Below are positions 1 through 10,920 of a stretch of DNA of 55,104 nucleotides, piece after piece. The position numbers were made by a program, and so were the translations under genes. How positions within the stretch are numbered: the first letter of the stretch is position 1; each line of letters starts with the position of its first letter. The notes beneath the pieces are model-generated. The model saw nothing but the letters and a program-made list of their open reading frames with translations. It was not told the DNA's origin and ran no database searches. This stretch comes from Pezicula radicicola (Eukaryota; Ascomycota; Leotiomycetes; Helotiales; Dermateaceae): NCBI GenBank assembly GCA_003008705.1, contig PDUO01000088.1, positions 95,463 through 150,566 on the forward strand. Direction: 5' to 3'.

Positions 1-290
1 TATTACCTTTAGATACTAATTTAGGTTATTTTTAGTATATTTTAGTAGGTTTTAATTATAGCTAGTAAATACCTAGGCTTATAACTATTAAGCTTTAAAC
101 TAGTAGAAATTATATATATATATAATAAGTAAATTATAAGTACTAGTTATCTAAAAGAGAGACTAACTAGTAGGTTTAATATATAAAGTAGGAGGTATTA
201 TAAAAGGCCCGAATACTATATAAAATAGGCTATTTTAGATATATAAAGTATATATAGCTTACTCTATATATACAAGATATTTTTATACGA
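1..290. repeat. AT-rich RIP-mutated repeat, left edge
   Basis: Very AT-rich stretch dominated by TA, CTA and TAG words, with no usable reading frame. C is followed almost only by T or C, as in the larger blocks further along. This is the edge of a transposon-derived block degraded by RIP-type C-to-T change. It runs off the window, so its family cannot be named. Confidence 0.7.
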
Positions 291-299
291 TGCGAGAGA

Positions 300-1675
300 C
301 AAAATGAGGATATATTTGGTGCCATGGTTCCAATATAGGGAACACGTGATCGCTGGGCAACATTAACATTGATTTTGCATGTGCCTCACATCCTTCTTAT
401 GAATTCCTTCGCTCCTTTGATGGTGCTGGTGGTCAGTTTCGAGGTTGGCCTAGCGACGAAGCTAGCGAGGATATAGCTTTGAGGGAAGCAAAGCTTTACG
501 GGTTTCCTTCAACACTCCCGCCGGCAACCAAGGACAGAGTCAAGTAGGATGTTATAAAAGCTTAGGAGGATGAGCTTGAGAAGCTGGACGTCAAGCGACC
601 AAGAACCATTCCGGGTATTAACAAGGTCGCAGATGTTGATACAATCCTTTACACAATTTTACCCTGGCGTGTCTCCAATTCTGATATCTTGCGGTTGCAA
701 TAGAAGGAAGTGATTATTAAGTGCAGGAACGAAAACACTTGATTTTGACTATTCCCGACTGAAGCCAGGAGCTGGAGTCGTGCATACTCAAGAAATGAGC
801 ATGGTAGCCCTTTTTAAGGCTGTCAGCCTCCAGATATCCTAGACCACTGGGCAACTGGGATGTGTTAGCATTTATTCATTTGGAAGGAGTTGGTGGTCGT
901 ATACCTAGTGGTTAGAAATCCCAACCTTGCTAGTGTACGAAGGCACTCACTTCTCTCTGGTGCTTGTCTCATCGACAGTTAGACTACTGCTAATCCCTCC
1001 TTTTTTGTTAGAATATAAAGTTACCTGCTGGCCTCTGGTACTAATCCTATCAACAGTCGGTCTACTACCAACTGCGGGGGTATGGACGTAACGTTCTATA
1101 ATCCCCTATTTCTCAGTTAGTGGAGGTTGATGCACGGTATAGTAGATGTCTACCTCATTGAGTGAGGGGGCTGGCCATGGAGGCCGTACCAGCAAGCAAG
1201 GTTATAAAGGGGATTTCTGTCTTTATGTTGAAGGTGGATAGAGGGCAGGATTGAAAGGACTTATACCGTTTTGTAGGGGAATTTCCTTGCCTAGGTATCA
1301 TTTATATCATTTGTGCTCAGAAATCTACAGGTTAATGTTACATCCAACAGTTCCAACATGCTCGGTAAAATCCCTGAAGCCAGGGGGCAGGTGCGAGTGC
1401 TTCTGCATGACAGCTGTAGGGAGGTTAACAACTTGCCCCATCCTCTGCATTCCAATCATAGCACTTCTTGTTATCTTAACATAATATTGTGACAAAATGG
1501 CACAGCCTTCGGCCACGAATCAGGTGGGGTTCCAATAAAGGATACGTTCCTGTGCCGAGGTGCTATGAAACCTCCCACTCCTATAAACATATCTATTTGT
1601 GTCCCAGGAAATCATCAGCAACTTCATCCTATTCTATTATTTTCAACCAGTACTTAGACATATTCTGAAGTAATC
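300..1675. other. Unrecognised region with a possible gene relic
   Basis: Base composition is normal here. Between about 370 and 690 on the plus strand one frame reads fairly well, interrupted by TAG stops (including one after the segment ending ATKDRVK). It looks like decayed coding sequence, but I do not recognise the family. From 700 to 1675 I see only short random frames. Confidence 0.3.
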
Positions 1676-2623
1676 ATGGCTAGCCAGAACGGATTCCAGT
1701 ATATACGGCTCAGAAATATCTGCTCCAACACCAGCACTTTAGTAGAGAATAAGGTACCAGAAGATGATGAAGATCCAATTATGATAAAAGATCGAAAGTC
1801 CATCCGCTACCACTGGCGTATTCGCATCACGAAATTGATAGTTCCTCTGTCATTGTTGTTGAACTTTATTGTTGCCTAGAAACTATTGTTTTCTGAGACC
1901 GCTAACGAATAAATTCTTACCTACTGTGAGTTCTCTCTCCGAGTGAATTGATTTCCGAGTCACTAATCGCCGTGGGTGGCTTAAGCGCCTGCTCTCGTCG
2001 CTATCGAAAACAAACGTATAGTTTTTTCAAGTGCATTTGACATTAAACAATCACCGTTCCAAAGTGCAGCCCCAAACGAGGAGAATAACAAACTATGGGG
2101 AGGCCACTATGACTGTAAGTCATGTCCCTTACCCTACCTTATTGCTCACTACTGATACTCTTAAGTTGGAATCATAAGACTCACTGCGGATGAAGCACAG
2201 CCGATGGACAACAAAACACTCCCTGTTCCTGACCAAGAGGGTGGATATGTAGTCCAACTAGCGGTTTCCATCAGCTTCATTGCCTGGTTGTTCAATTGTT
2301 CCTTAAAAAGCGTACATCTAACCAACTGCAAAGAATCTTATAAGAAAGGGTATATATAGTGATGTTAATATAATAAACTTAGACGACCTAATGGGCATAG
2401 AACATTTAGACCATTGCATTCATATGCTTCGTCAAGGCATCATGGTAAGTTTTTGTAATCCCATGTACTATATGCTGATATGTTAATCCCAATGATTTTG
2501 CATTGCAGTAACAACGTAACTCCTATTACTTTCGCTCGTACATCACTTGATACTAGCATGAAAGTTGTAGCCGAGGTAGTTCATACGTGTCGAAGCTTTT
2601 CGAAAATTCAACAATGGGCATAG
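1676..2623 (+). pseudogene. UstYa-family (DUF3328) oxidase pseudogene
   Basis: UstYa-family proteins are membrane-anchored fungal enzymes, best known for oxidative cyclisation in RiPP pathways such as ustiloxin, and marked by two HxxHC motifs. The ATG at 1676 opens an N-terminus ending in a hydrophobic helix (KLIVPLSLLLNFIVA). Downstream segments in shifted frames give an SAFDIKQSPFQSA stretch, motif 1 HQLHC at 2271-2285, motif 2 HLDHC at 2403-2417, and the typical HTCRSFSKIQQWA ending before TAG at about 2621. Introns near 2289-2334 and 2442-2508 are plausible. A missing base just before motif 1 and the shifted N-terminal segment break the frame. Both HxxHC motifs are intact. Family assignment is confident; exact exon edges are not. 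Confidence 0.75.
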
Positions 2624-3009
2624 AATAGAAGAATTGGGGAGGAAATTAATAAGGACAAGGTCGTTACAAATGATCCTTTGGACTAGGAGACATACACATA
2701 TTCTCTATAGGCAGCTTCAGTTTGGACTTCCCATAACTACAAATATACTACTGCTTGTGGAAGTTACAATTGTATCATACAATATCCATGCTCTTGTAAA
2801 TTAGCTAAGTGCCCATCCCACGCCCATTTAGGGGAGCTCACATGTTATTTACCTATTTTACCACCTATTGGAATCTACTAAGTTATCTTTTCTTCGCAAC
2901 ATATTGTCAGGCAGATTTGGCATCACTTTTTTCAACGACAGATATCTAAAAAGACAGTGCTCTCTTGCAATTCCATTCTACTATATCCTATATAAACATA
3001 GAATTGACC

Positions 3010-3651
3010 TTACTTTGGAATTGACTCAGTAAACCCACCCAACTCAGAATCATGTCTATTAACCCATTCTGTAATCTCCGAGAAGTTTCAACACATGTGA
3101 GTTGTCGACACCCGGGCCACAGGTTGTTTATTCCCAACATCGGTGTAAAAGATAAGACCAACTTCACTGTTACACATGAGTACTTAACGAAGAAGGTCTA
3201 TGCAGTAATCTAAAACTCTGTTAGAAAACTATCCAAGCTTTGAGTGATTATAATACTTACTAACGTATTCCTATACCATTTCCAGAGGATCCTAAAAGGT
3301 ATCCACATATTGATAATAGTCCCGCCAGATGAATTTCCGAGTTATGTTCAGACAATGAAGTTGATAATAGACTTCGACCGTGGCATAGTAGCGGTCATTT
3401 ATACCTTTCGAAAGCTTCGTTGTTGGATCGAAGGACTTCAATGTATAATGATCCACAATATCATATCTCATAGGGCTGTAGCCTGCAGATTGTGTCAAGG
3501 GATCTTCTTTGGTCAGTACTAGAAATATAAATTCTTTAGGAAACGGGGAATCTAATAGTGGCCGACTGAATTTCGCTGATGTTAACCATTCACCTGAAAT
3601 AGGTTCGTAGTACCACATGAGTGAAGACGCTGGATAGCTGTGAAGAAACAA
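3010..3651 (-). pseudogene. Second UstYa-family (DUF3328) pseudogene
   Basis: The minus strand encodes VEVYYQLHCLNITRKF, the first HxxHC region of a UstYa protein with the first His read as Tyr (codon 3364-3366, TAT). Further downstream the second motif reads LDYCIDLLR followed by TAA, again with Tyr for His, then VLMC. The closing segment reads THMC, TGA, NFSEITEWV and stops at 3010-3012. All four lesions (His to Tyr twice, Gln and Arg codons to stops) are C-to-T on the coding strand, as RIP produces. It lies tail-to-tail with the other UstYa relic, about 390 bp away. The N-terminal part near 3500-3651 is poorly conserved and may not belong to the protein. Confidence 0.72.
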
Positions 3652-5347
3652 TGGGGACGAGTGTGTGCATTCATTGAGAGAGATCTTCGGCTTGCAGTGC
3701 GAGATTTTTCAGCTGCATTTTACCCCACGATTTTTAAATCCACAGCTTCGTACAACCGTCAAAACTGCCTGGGGGACTTATTTTAATTTGGCTCTAATTG
3801 CTCTAATACAGCTGTATGGCTGGACCGTATTTAGCCTTATCTAGAAATAGCATCCAACTTCGTCTACACCCTCTGAAAATAACATTTGCACCTACAAATA
3901 ATCAATCTTCCCCAGCCTTTGTAAGGCATGTAAAGAGAGTGAGGAGAGGATAGCAGGGTCCGAGATCCGTGATTAAATTGACGTCTCAAAGCTAGTTGAG
4001 CATGGCGCCGACTCTTTGCATGCTGGCTGTTGCCTCGTCGGGATGCATGAAGTAAAGGATTTGGAATCACTCACAAGGCTGTCACCTAGGATCTACCAGC
4101 CATATTCCTTAAAAAGGAGCTTCTAGTTATAGACACCGAAATCAGTGTTGGGCGAAGTAAGTCTTGAGTCATAAAGCAGTGGTTGGACAATAAGACTCCC
4201 TCATGGACCTATAATGTATGATTGTGTTACCATCCTTTTTGGTTCCACGCTAAGACAGCAATCAGATACTCAATCGGATCGCAAGTAACCCTGGGGCCAA
4301 CTATTGGCAATTCTAGCCAGTATGTCACCTTGAGCTAGGCGCCAAAAGTAAGGCATATTCAGTTGAAGTTGTAGTGCAGCGTACTCGTCTACCGGAATCG
4401 TCACTAGTCGGGTATAACGCGGCTGTCTTATACGAGGAATATCAGGATCTACGGGCGGGACTCTCTTCTTCGGCCTCTATTGATACCTGTCTACTTGATA
4501 TTCAATTATACATCGGCTGTCCTGGCCGAGGGGGTTTGGGATGTACTTCCTGGCTGTATGAAAGCGAGACGTCGTGGTTTTCTATTCCTTACGATTGTCA
4601 CGTATAAAGGTACGAGTGTCCCTTGAGTTTCTCTTCAACTCTCTCATTCCTCCACCTAGCTCTTAGTCCATCACCAGACTCTTAACCCCCCCCCCCCCCC
4701 CAACATCAGACTCTCTGTCCTCTCCCAACCCGCCCAGCTTTTTCAACGAGTAGGATTACAAACTTTTTGAATTCGTTCATCATAGAACCCTTCTGTATCT
4801 CAGAGATTGTAGATCCTTCACTTGGAGATATATATAGCATCGGCGGATTTGATATTTTTCCTCCACTACTGTAACGGCAGGTTCAGCTTGAAAACCGTCC
4901 TTCTCCTCGCCGATCAAGGAGATTCATACGTAAGGCTGGATCCTTGGCTGCATTTTGCCTAATAGTTTTGCTATAGAGTACAAGAAGTTTAGCAACGAAC
5001 TTAGGGATGCCAAGCGCGTCTCCCAAGGAATGAAAAGTCAATCGATGGATCTCTAGAGGCCAGTACGTACTGTATGCTAGTAATGATTTCGTTTTAACGC
5101 TAACTCGTTAGAAACTTGCTACTATGAGGATTTAGAATCGCTTGGGTACATCCTACTCCACCTTATTCGCGGCTACCACTGTAGCTAGTAGGACTTCAAG
5201 CGGGATTTCAAAGACACCTCGATTGTAGAGTTTTGTTGTGACCGGGGGTATTTTGAGAATTGGAGGGGTATTGAGTTAGTGATTTCTCATTTAAGCAAAG
5301 GAAATAGAAATGTGAGGTCCATAATATGTCAAGGAATATGCTGCAAG
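3652..5347. other. Intergenic region, no gene recognised
   Basis: I find no frame with family features on either strand. The short open frames around 3864-4070 and 4374-4607 have no codon-use or motif support. A run of 16 C lies at 4686-4701, inside a CT-rich stretch. Confidence 0.5.
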
Positions 5348-5465
5348 TAAACGGCATCCCTTTGGCTCATGAGGTGGTGTCGTTAACTAAAGGCACTCGT
5401 GTTTCGAAACAAGGAACAAGTGCACCTTTTAGATATCACCTCATGAGCCAAAGTGATGCCGTTTA
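5348..5465. mobile_element. 118-bp palindromic, MITE-like element
   Basis: The two halves are inverted copies. The left arm begins TAAACGGCATCCCTTTGGCT and the right arm ends AGCCAAAGTGATGCCGTTTA. The arms of about 57 bp meet almost without a loop at GTTTCGAAAC. They match nearly perfectly over the outer 30 bp and imperfectly inside. No coding capacity. It could be a fold-back or MITE-type element; I see no clear target duplication beyond the terminal TA. Confidence 0.6.
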
Positions 5466-6838
5466 GAGGGTTATGTTACCATATACGGAAAGGGTAGTTA
5501 CAACTATGAGGCTATATATTCGTACCTCCTTCATACTAAGTACGTCTTGAATATTGTCGAAGCACTGGGTTGACGATTGTGATAGACTTATTCTAAGGGA
5601 AATAGTAGTAGTTGAAATAATTGAAAATACCATTAACCATTTATATTATATTGGCCCCCAATTCTTTGGCCTGATTATACGCTCTTATGACGCCCTGCAC
5701 TCTTAAGGCTGCGGCCTAAGATCTACCAGTCGTGGCCTTCAGGAGAGTATAACTCCCAGTTGTGTTATACGACACTAAAATCAGTACTTCACAATTCTTT
5801 GTACTTTATTTTACGCATTCCAACAAGACAGCAACCAGTATGCAAAGACTTAGAGCTCCACTCCGAACCTTCCTGTGCATTCATTTCTACTACTAGTCAA
5901 CTACCATAGACCACTCATAGCTGGCCGCCCGAGCACTTTGTCCTGTCCTACAAGCTCTTCCTACTGCTGTATCTCTACCCCTCCCGCTTCTCCCACCTGA
6001 TTCTAGCTAGGAACTTGTCGAAGATCCATTCCTAAGACTTGCCCTCTTTCTTCTATGCTAGCAAGCGCTGCTCGTCTAGATCTGACCATCGGCTCAGCTT
6101 AGTCGTGCTCAAGGTTAAACGGCCCTGCTCAGCCTCACTCGAATATCCGTTATTATCGCTGCTAGACTCGGGAATCGCTATCGTCCTCACTGCTTAACGG
6201 CTTACTCTACTGCGATGCAAGAGCCCCGGCATCAACGGCTCTACCATTCTAGGGTCGTGTACGCGTCGCATCCACGTGGTTATTGCCTGCCTCTGCGGCA
6301 GTCGACAGAGTCGCTCTACCGCACAAGGACTAGGATGAGGTATACTGGCTCAAGCCAGTTAAGAGGAAAAATACTACTCTATCGGCTTGATCGCAAAGTC
6401 ATTAATCTTTCCTACATGGCCGATGCTCTCGATAAGCCAGGTAAGCTGGCCGAAAGAGACTCCTCGCCCGTTACAACCGTCCCGGACTATTGCTGTAAAG
6501 GAGCAGTAGTGTAGGAGTATAGACAGAACGTAATTTCGCAGGGCATCGGCAGGGCGTCTCTAGAAGATCTGCTAACATTGCTACAGTTAGATAGCAACTC
6601 CGGATCCATAGTTTTAGAAGCAGAAGGTGCCGGTAAAGGCAGTTGACCCTCGGCACTAGAGGCAGTAGTGACTCGAGAGCCCTGATCAAGAGGAGAATGT
6701 AGCTTTGGAGGATGCCGTTGGCGAGCTCATCGTCGCTATCACTATCGCTACTGCTCCCCGTCTCGTCAGGATTCGGCTCTAGCACTAGTTGCGGGAGTGA
6801 GACGCCGCTGTGGCTCGGCCAGCCTTAGGCTTCCATCC
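5466..6838. other. Mixed-composition region, possibly LINE 5' remains
   Basis: From about 5880 the sequence becomes GC-richer with many CTG/CTC words, unlike its surroundings and similar in texture to the LINE relic that follows. No recognisable ORF1 or zinc-knuckle motif can be read. The acidic minus-strand frame at 6471-6785 is most likely a shadow. Confidence 0.35.
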
Positions 6839-7165
6839 TCCTTGCCAGGAAGCAGAATGTTCGTTACCTAGGAGTTTAGCTAGATTCCGAGCTCAGTAGA
6901 AGAGCTCACCTTAACAAGGCAGTAGCAAGGGCAACTAAGTCAATCCATGCTCTATCTGCAATTACAGGGTCTACGTAGGGGCCGACGAGGGATCAGATTC
7001 TGAAGCTCTACAAAGTAGTAGTCATTCCAGGGATGCTATATGCCTGTTCCACATGGTATATACTATCAGAAGAGCGCGGATTTAAAAGACGGAAGAAGCA
7101 GGTTAATAAGGCATTGTCCCGGCTACAGAAGAAAGCACTAATTATTACCGTATAGTAACCTGAGC
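6839..7165 (+). mobile_element. LINE (non-LTR retrotransposon) reverse transcriptase relic
   Basis: The plus-strand frame reads NVRYLGV, TAG, LDSEL, then AHLNKAVARATKSIHALSA, ITGST, TAG, GPTRDQILKLYKVVVIPGML, YACSTWYI and LSRLQKKALIITV. RYLGVW-D followed by the LYK-VV-P-L-YG-W block is the usual C-terminal part of fungal Tad/I-like LINE reverse transcriptases. Both stops sit where the family has Trp, so they are TGG-to-TAG changes. Only this tail of the protein is readable; the polymerase motifs proper and the endonuclease are not seen. It abuts the 3' end of the kinase relic on the other strand. Confidence 0.65.
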
Positions 7166-7189
7166 AGAACAATACTATCTTTTTTGAGT

Positions 7190-9133
7190 TAGACGAACAG
7201 GGATTTTGGTGCAGTACCTTGAACGTCCCATTATTAATAGGACTTTTCACGTCGTTTCAAGAATTCTAGAGGTGGAGGCCCTAAAAGTGAAACCATTTCT
7301 GCAAGGTGCTGTTCATCATCTAGTATTCGGATTTTCTTTGCGAAGAATAAATGGCCGCCTTCAAGAAGATCCCAGATCTATGTAGATTAAATAAAAGTTA
7401 GCTCGATTCTAGCTTGTTGTAGAGGGCATCTGGTTTTTGATCTCGAAGTGTCTTCGTTACTTTAGCAAAGTGGTGTGACCCAACTCCTGCAGGAGATTCC
7501 AAAAACACTCCCATCAGACAGGTCTAGCAACAATGCGCTAGTAGAATCAACTGTTTCGTCATTGATTTATAATACAGTGGGTCGCAACTTATAACCATGA
7601 TTTCATAATTTAGCCTACTACTTAGCCTATTACTAAGGCTATTATAAATCAACCACTAATTATATTATATTCATTCTTTTAATATATAATAAGAAATAAT
7701 AGAATTTATTATTCCTAAAAGTACTAGTTTCCTAGTATTTTATATACTATCTATCTACCTTAATATATACTTTTATCCTTTTTAGTATACTCTCTAATAA
7801 AGATATAAATAACTTATTAGGGAGGCTATTCTAAGTATTAATTAAGGCTTACTCTAATACTATAAGTACTTCTTTAGATTTCCCTATATTTTAAAGCTTA
7901 GGGTATATATCTAGAACTTACTTTTTTATATACTACTAGATATATTTAATAAGGTTTAAATTAGGGGAGACTACTAGTTATAGGAGTATAGGTATATCTA
8001 TATCTATAAACTATTTATAAATTATATAAGATATATAGATAGAAGTACTATCCTATATAAATATAAGGCCTAGTTAGAAGTATTTTAGTATCTAATCCTT
8101 AAGAACTTTAATATAAGAGTATAAAGAGTAGCTATACTTCTTACTCTTAAAATTATAGTCTAAAATATATAGCTTACTCCGACTAATATTATTAATAGTT
8201 CTTTAAAAATATCCCTAAATTATAACTAATATATCCTTACTTTTAGGATAGATTAATATTATCTCTTTATTCTATTTCTAAGCTACTATTTAAAAGACCT
8301 ATTATATTAATTTACCTAAACTATACTTTACTAAATATATATTACTCTATATAATATTCTTCTAGTCTATAAATATCTATTCCTCTTAAGCTTTATACTA
8401 GTTATAATATTCCTTTATATATTCCTTTATTAACTCTAGCCTCTTCTTTATATACTAATTAATAATACTATATTCCTTTAATATCTTCTTAATAGTAGTA
8501 GTTGAATATTTAATACTTATAGCCTCTTTAACCTACTTATATATTAACTTTAGCTTAAGGTATATATACCTTAGGATAACTTATTTATCTCGATTATTAT
8601 ATAATTTCTTTTAGGGCTTTTAAGATAGAGAGGAACCTTTATTATATAATAGGTTAAGGTATATAATATCTTAAATAGTTAAATCTACTACTTAGAAGGT
8701 ATAGGTAATATCTATATTTCTATTACCTTAAGAAGCTACCTTAGTAATTCATCCTCTTCTATATAGAGCTAATTACTTCTTCCTTGTAATATTCCTAGAT
8801 ATAGGGCCTAGTAGATAATATAGTATTGGTATTTTATAGTATTAAAAAGAGAGAGTTAAGAAGATATATATTCGAAAATATATAATTTTAGTAAAATCGC
8901 GGTTATAAGTTGCTACCGACTGTACTCACCATGACACCAATCGCCTAAATATCCACTTTGGAATCCCAATCCATCCCCAAAATCACTTCCGGGGCACGGT
9001 ATATTCCAGGTATAATGCCGCCTCTGTGCTTTTGGGTACCAACTCTAGCCTCACCAAGATCACAGATGACAGCCCCCACCGACCAAGGGGCTTCAGTACA
9101 TAATGTCAAGTAATTCCCAGTGGCTAACTTCAA
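7190..9133 (-). pseudogene. SRPK-like protein kinase pseudogene with a transposon in its intron
   Basis: The minus strand from 9133 reads VICDLGEARVG, then GIYRAPEVILGMDWDSKVDI, TAG (8945-8947, where the family has Trp), AIGVM. This is the DFG-to-APE activation segment and subdomain IX of SRPK-like kinases. A GTGAG-T donor starts at 8929. After the transposon, an acceptor at 7378-7380 leads into IWDLLEGGHLFFAKKIRIL and AEMVSLLGPPPLEFLKRREK, the matching next part of the C-lobe. The N-lobe (ATP-binding loop, catalytic HRD) is not readable above 9133, and the C-terminus dissolves near 7190 after two stops. Without the element the intron would be about 200 bp. Truncated at both ends; not functional. 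Confidence 0.75.
7575..8922. mobile_element. RIP-mutated TIR DNA transposon (Tc1/mariner-pogo type)
   Basis: This 1,348-bp AT-rich block is bounded by terminal inverted repeats. The left end reads CAGTGGGTCGCAACTTATAA and the right end, on the minus strand, CAGTCGGTAGCAACTTATAA; both then continue CC. TA dinucleotides flank both sides (7573-7574 and 8923-8924), the target duplication of the Tc1/mariner superfamily. Inside, CpA, TpG and CpG are almost absent and no transposase frame survives, which is extreme RIP. Size fits a pogo/Fot-like or mariner element. It lies in the kinase intron, next to the donor site. Confidence 0.8.
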
Positions 9134-9930
9134 CTATTCTTTTCAGTTCAAGCACAACCTTCACCTCATTTTACGGAACATACGTGATGGACGTGAATGA
9201 CTCATCCGCTGAATCTTAGTTAAACATCGCCCAGACAATAGATGTCCAGCGAAACTCATCAAGTCGCTCTTCGCAGGATAAGACCGTCAAATCTAGTAAG
9301 GTGGTCGGAGATCCTATCTACCTGTTTGTACAAATTGTCTCTGCCGTATCTTCAGACGCTTTGAAGGACATTAAACCTCAGTCAGAGACGAGCTCAATTA
9401 TCAAGTCTAATTCTACAACAACGATGTCATAAATGATACCGTGCTTCTAGTCATGTACCTCAGCCTCTATTTCTTAAAAGCCTAGTAGGTGCTATATGCG
9501 TTAGACCTAAGTTGATAAGAATCAGGCTGATTTTGCACCAATACTTCACTTCATAGTAATTACTGTTTCCAAGTCCGGTTCTCTCTTACTACCCTAGGTA
9601 ACTCCGTTAATACAAGATAATTGGTGTATTGATCGGCGATCAGAGAGGAAAGACGTTTCTTTGTTCTATTGCTATTTCTATGGTCGTCTATTGGCCACGA
9701 TGTGGCCCTTTTCCTGTAGCCACAATATGTGCAGACATGTACCAGCGATAACTGTAGGGTCAATTGCGGGCAATTCAGAATGTATGTCTCTTTATAGCAA
9801 GGTGGATTTACCCCTACCTCCTCATCTGATCCCTACTATATTAATCATCGCCCAATATATGAACGATGCCTTTTTTTCTCCATCAAATATCACAGCCTTA
9901 TTCTATCTCTATGCTCCCCAAGTCCACCAT
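9134..9930. other. Intergenic or unreadable upstream part of the kinase relic
   Basis: This should contain the kinase N-lobe on the minus strand, but no glycine loop or catalytic loop can be read in any frame. The open frames here (9560-9763, 9661-9996) show no family features, apart from the probable first exon of the next relic at the end of the second. Confidence 0.4.
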
Positions 9931-10620
9931 CTAACACATCATCATCATCATTGCCCCTTATCGATACTATCCGTTACAATAAGCTGCCATCCCTAGAGGA
10001 GGCGAACATTCGTCGCCAGGTGAGTATCATATTTTCTAATCAAGTTGAGATACCACCTAAGCGAAGCAATCACTCAAGTATCGCTTTCACAGGCTCCACA
10101 TATTGATGATCTTATCAATGGCCTGCTCCGCGAGATATTCATCAAGTTCGGTGCTCAAACTGCATTTGTTCTCTACCTCCAGCACTGCCATCACTACGTC
10201 CATAGGGACGAAGTGATTGTCAAAGTGCAAGGCAGCGGGTACGAAATGAACGACGAGGAGCTCAAGGACATTAAAGAAGACATAAGTAGCAAAATCATTC
10301 CTGCCACCTGGATGTGTAGTAATATACTCCCTATGGAATTCGCCATCGTGCCTACCTCGTAATCCCACTTCTAATACTACCACAGCCTCTCAGTTTCCCC
10401 ATTTATAGTATACAATCATTGCTGATGTGTCTCCTACGCGGAGCTAGCTCCCCCTGTCTTTCCACCAAACTTTATTGAAGCTTGGCTGATGTCCTTGCCG
10501 CGAACGGTTGCGAAGGACTCTTCGGCATTGGCACCCTAGCTGAAGAAGACTGGACCGAAATTGACATCGGCAATGCAAGTGTTGTTGTGCCAAGGTCCTC
10601 CTTCTCGTAGCCTTTCGAAA
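9931..10620 (+). pseudogene. Hypothetical protein relic with one clear intron
   Basis: A plus-strand frame ends LPSLEEANIRRQ at 10019. A 73-bp intron follows (10020-10092, GTGAGT...ACAG). The next exon begins APHIDDLINGLLREIFIKFG and runs to a stop at about 10360. A further in-style segment, LADVLAANGCEGLFGIGTLA followed by EEDWTEIDIGNASVVVP, lies at about 10488-10600 in another frame, so the gene is probably frame-broken. The layout reminds me of a lineage-specific fungal family of unknown function, but I cannot name it. No membrane segment or catalytic motif is visible. Confidence 0.4.
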
Positions 10621-10920
10621 CCATGTCAGATCAAGCGGGAGATCTTCGTAACGGCGACAGTACTTAGCCTTTTCACTCAACAGGTTGCTTTGACGTTATA
10701 CAGCGTATTCCGGTTCTGCGAGGTCGGTGCGAAAAGCCTGCAAGAAGGCTATATAAACCCTTTGGTTCTCCCATCTCTGCAACCCCTTTTTGTTTTGCAG
10801 TCCAGTTGTGCAGCCAGCCGCCAGCAGCTGATAATAGAGGATACAGGCCTGGGATTCAAGGTATGTTCTAAAATGGAGATATTTGGCTGTAGTAACAAAA
10901 ACTAACCTGTGTAAATTTTA

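Noticed and set aside
4686..4701. Run of 16 C
   Set aside because: Isolated homopolymer in a pyrimidine-rich stretch; may be a sequencing or assembly artefact and has no linked feature.
9361..9432. Plus-strand DIKPQS text resembling a kinase HTDIKPQN loop
   Set aside because: It is on the strand opposite the kinase relic, has no flanking kinase residues, and is explained by chance.
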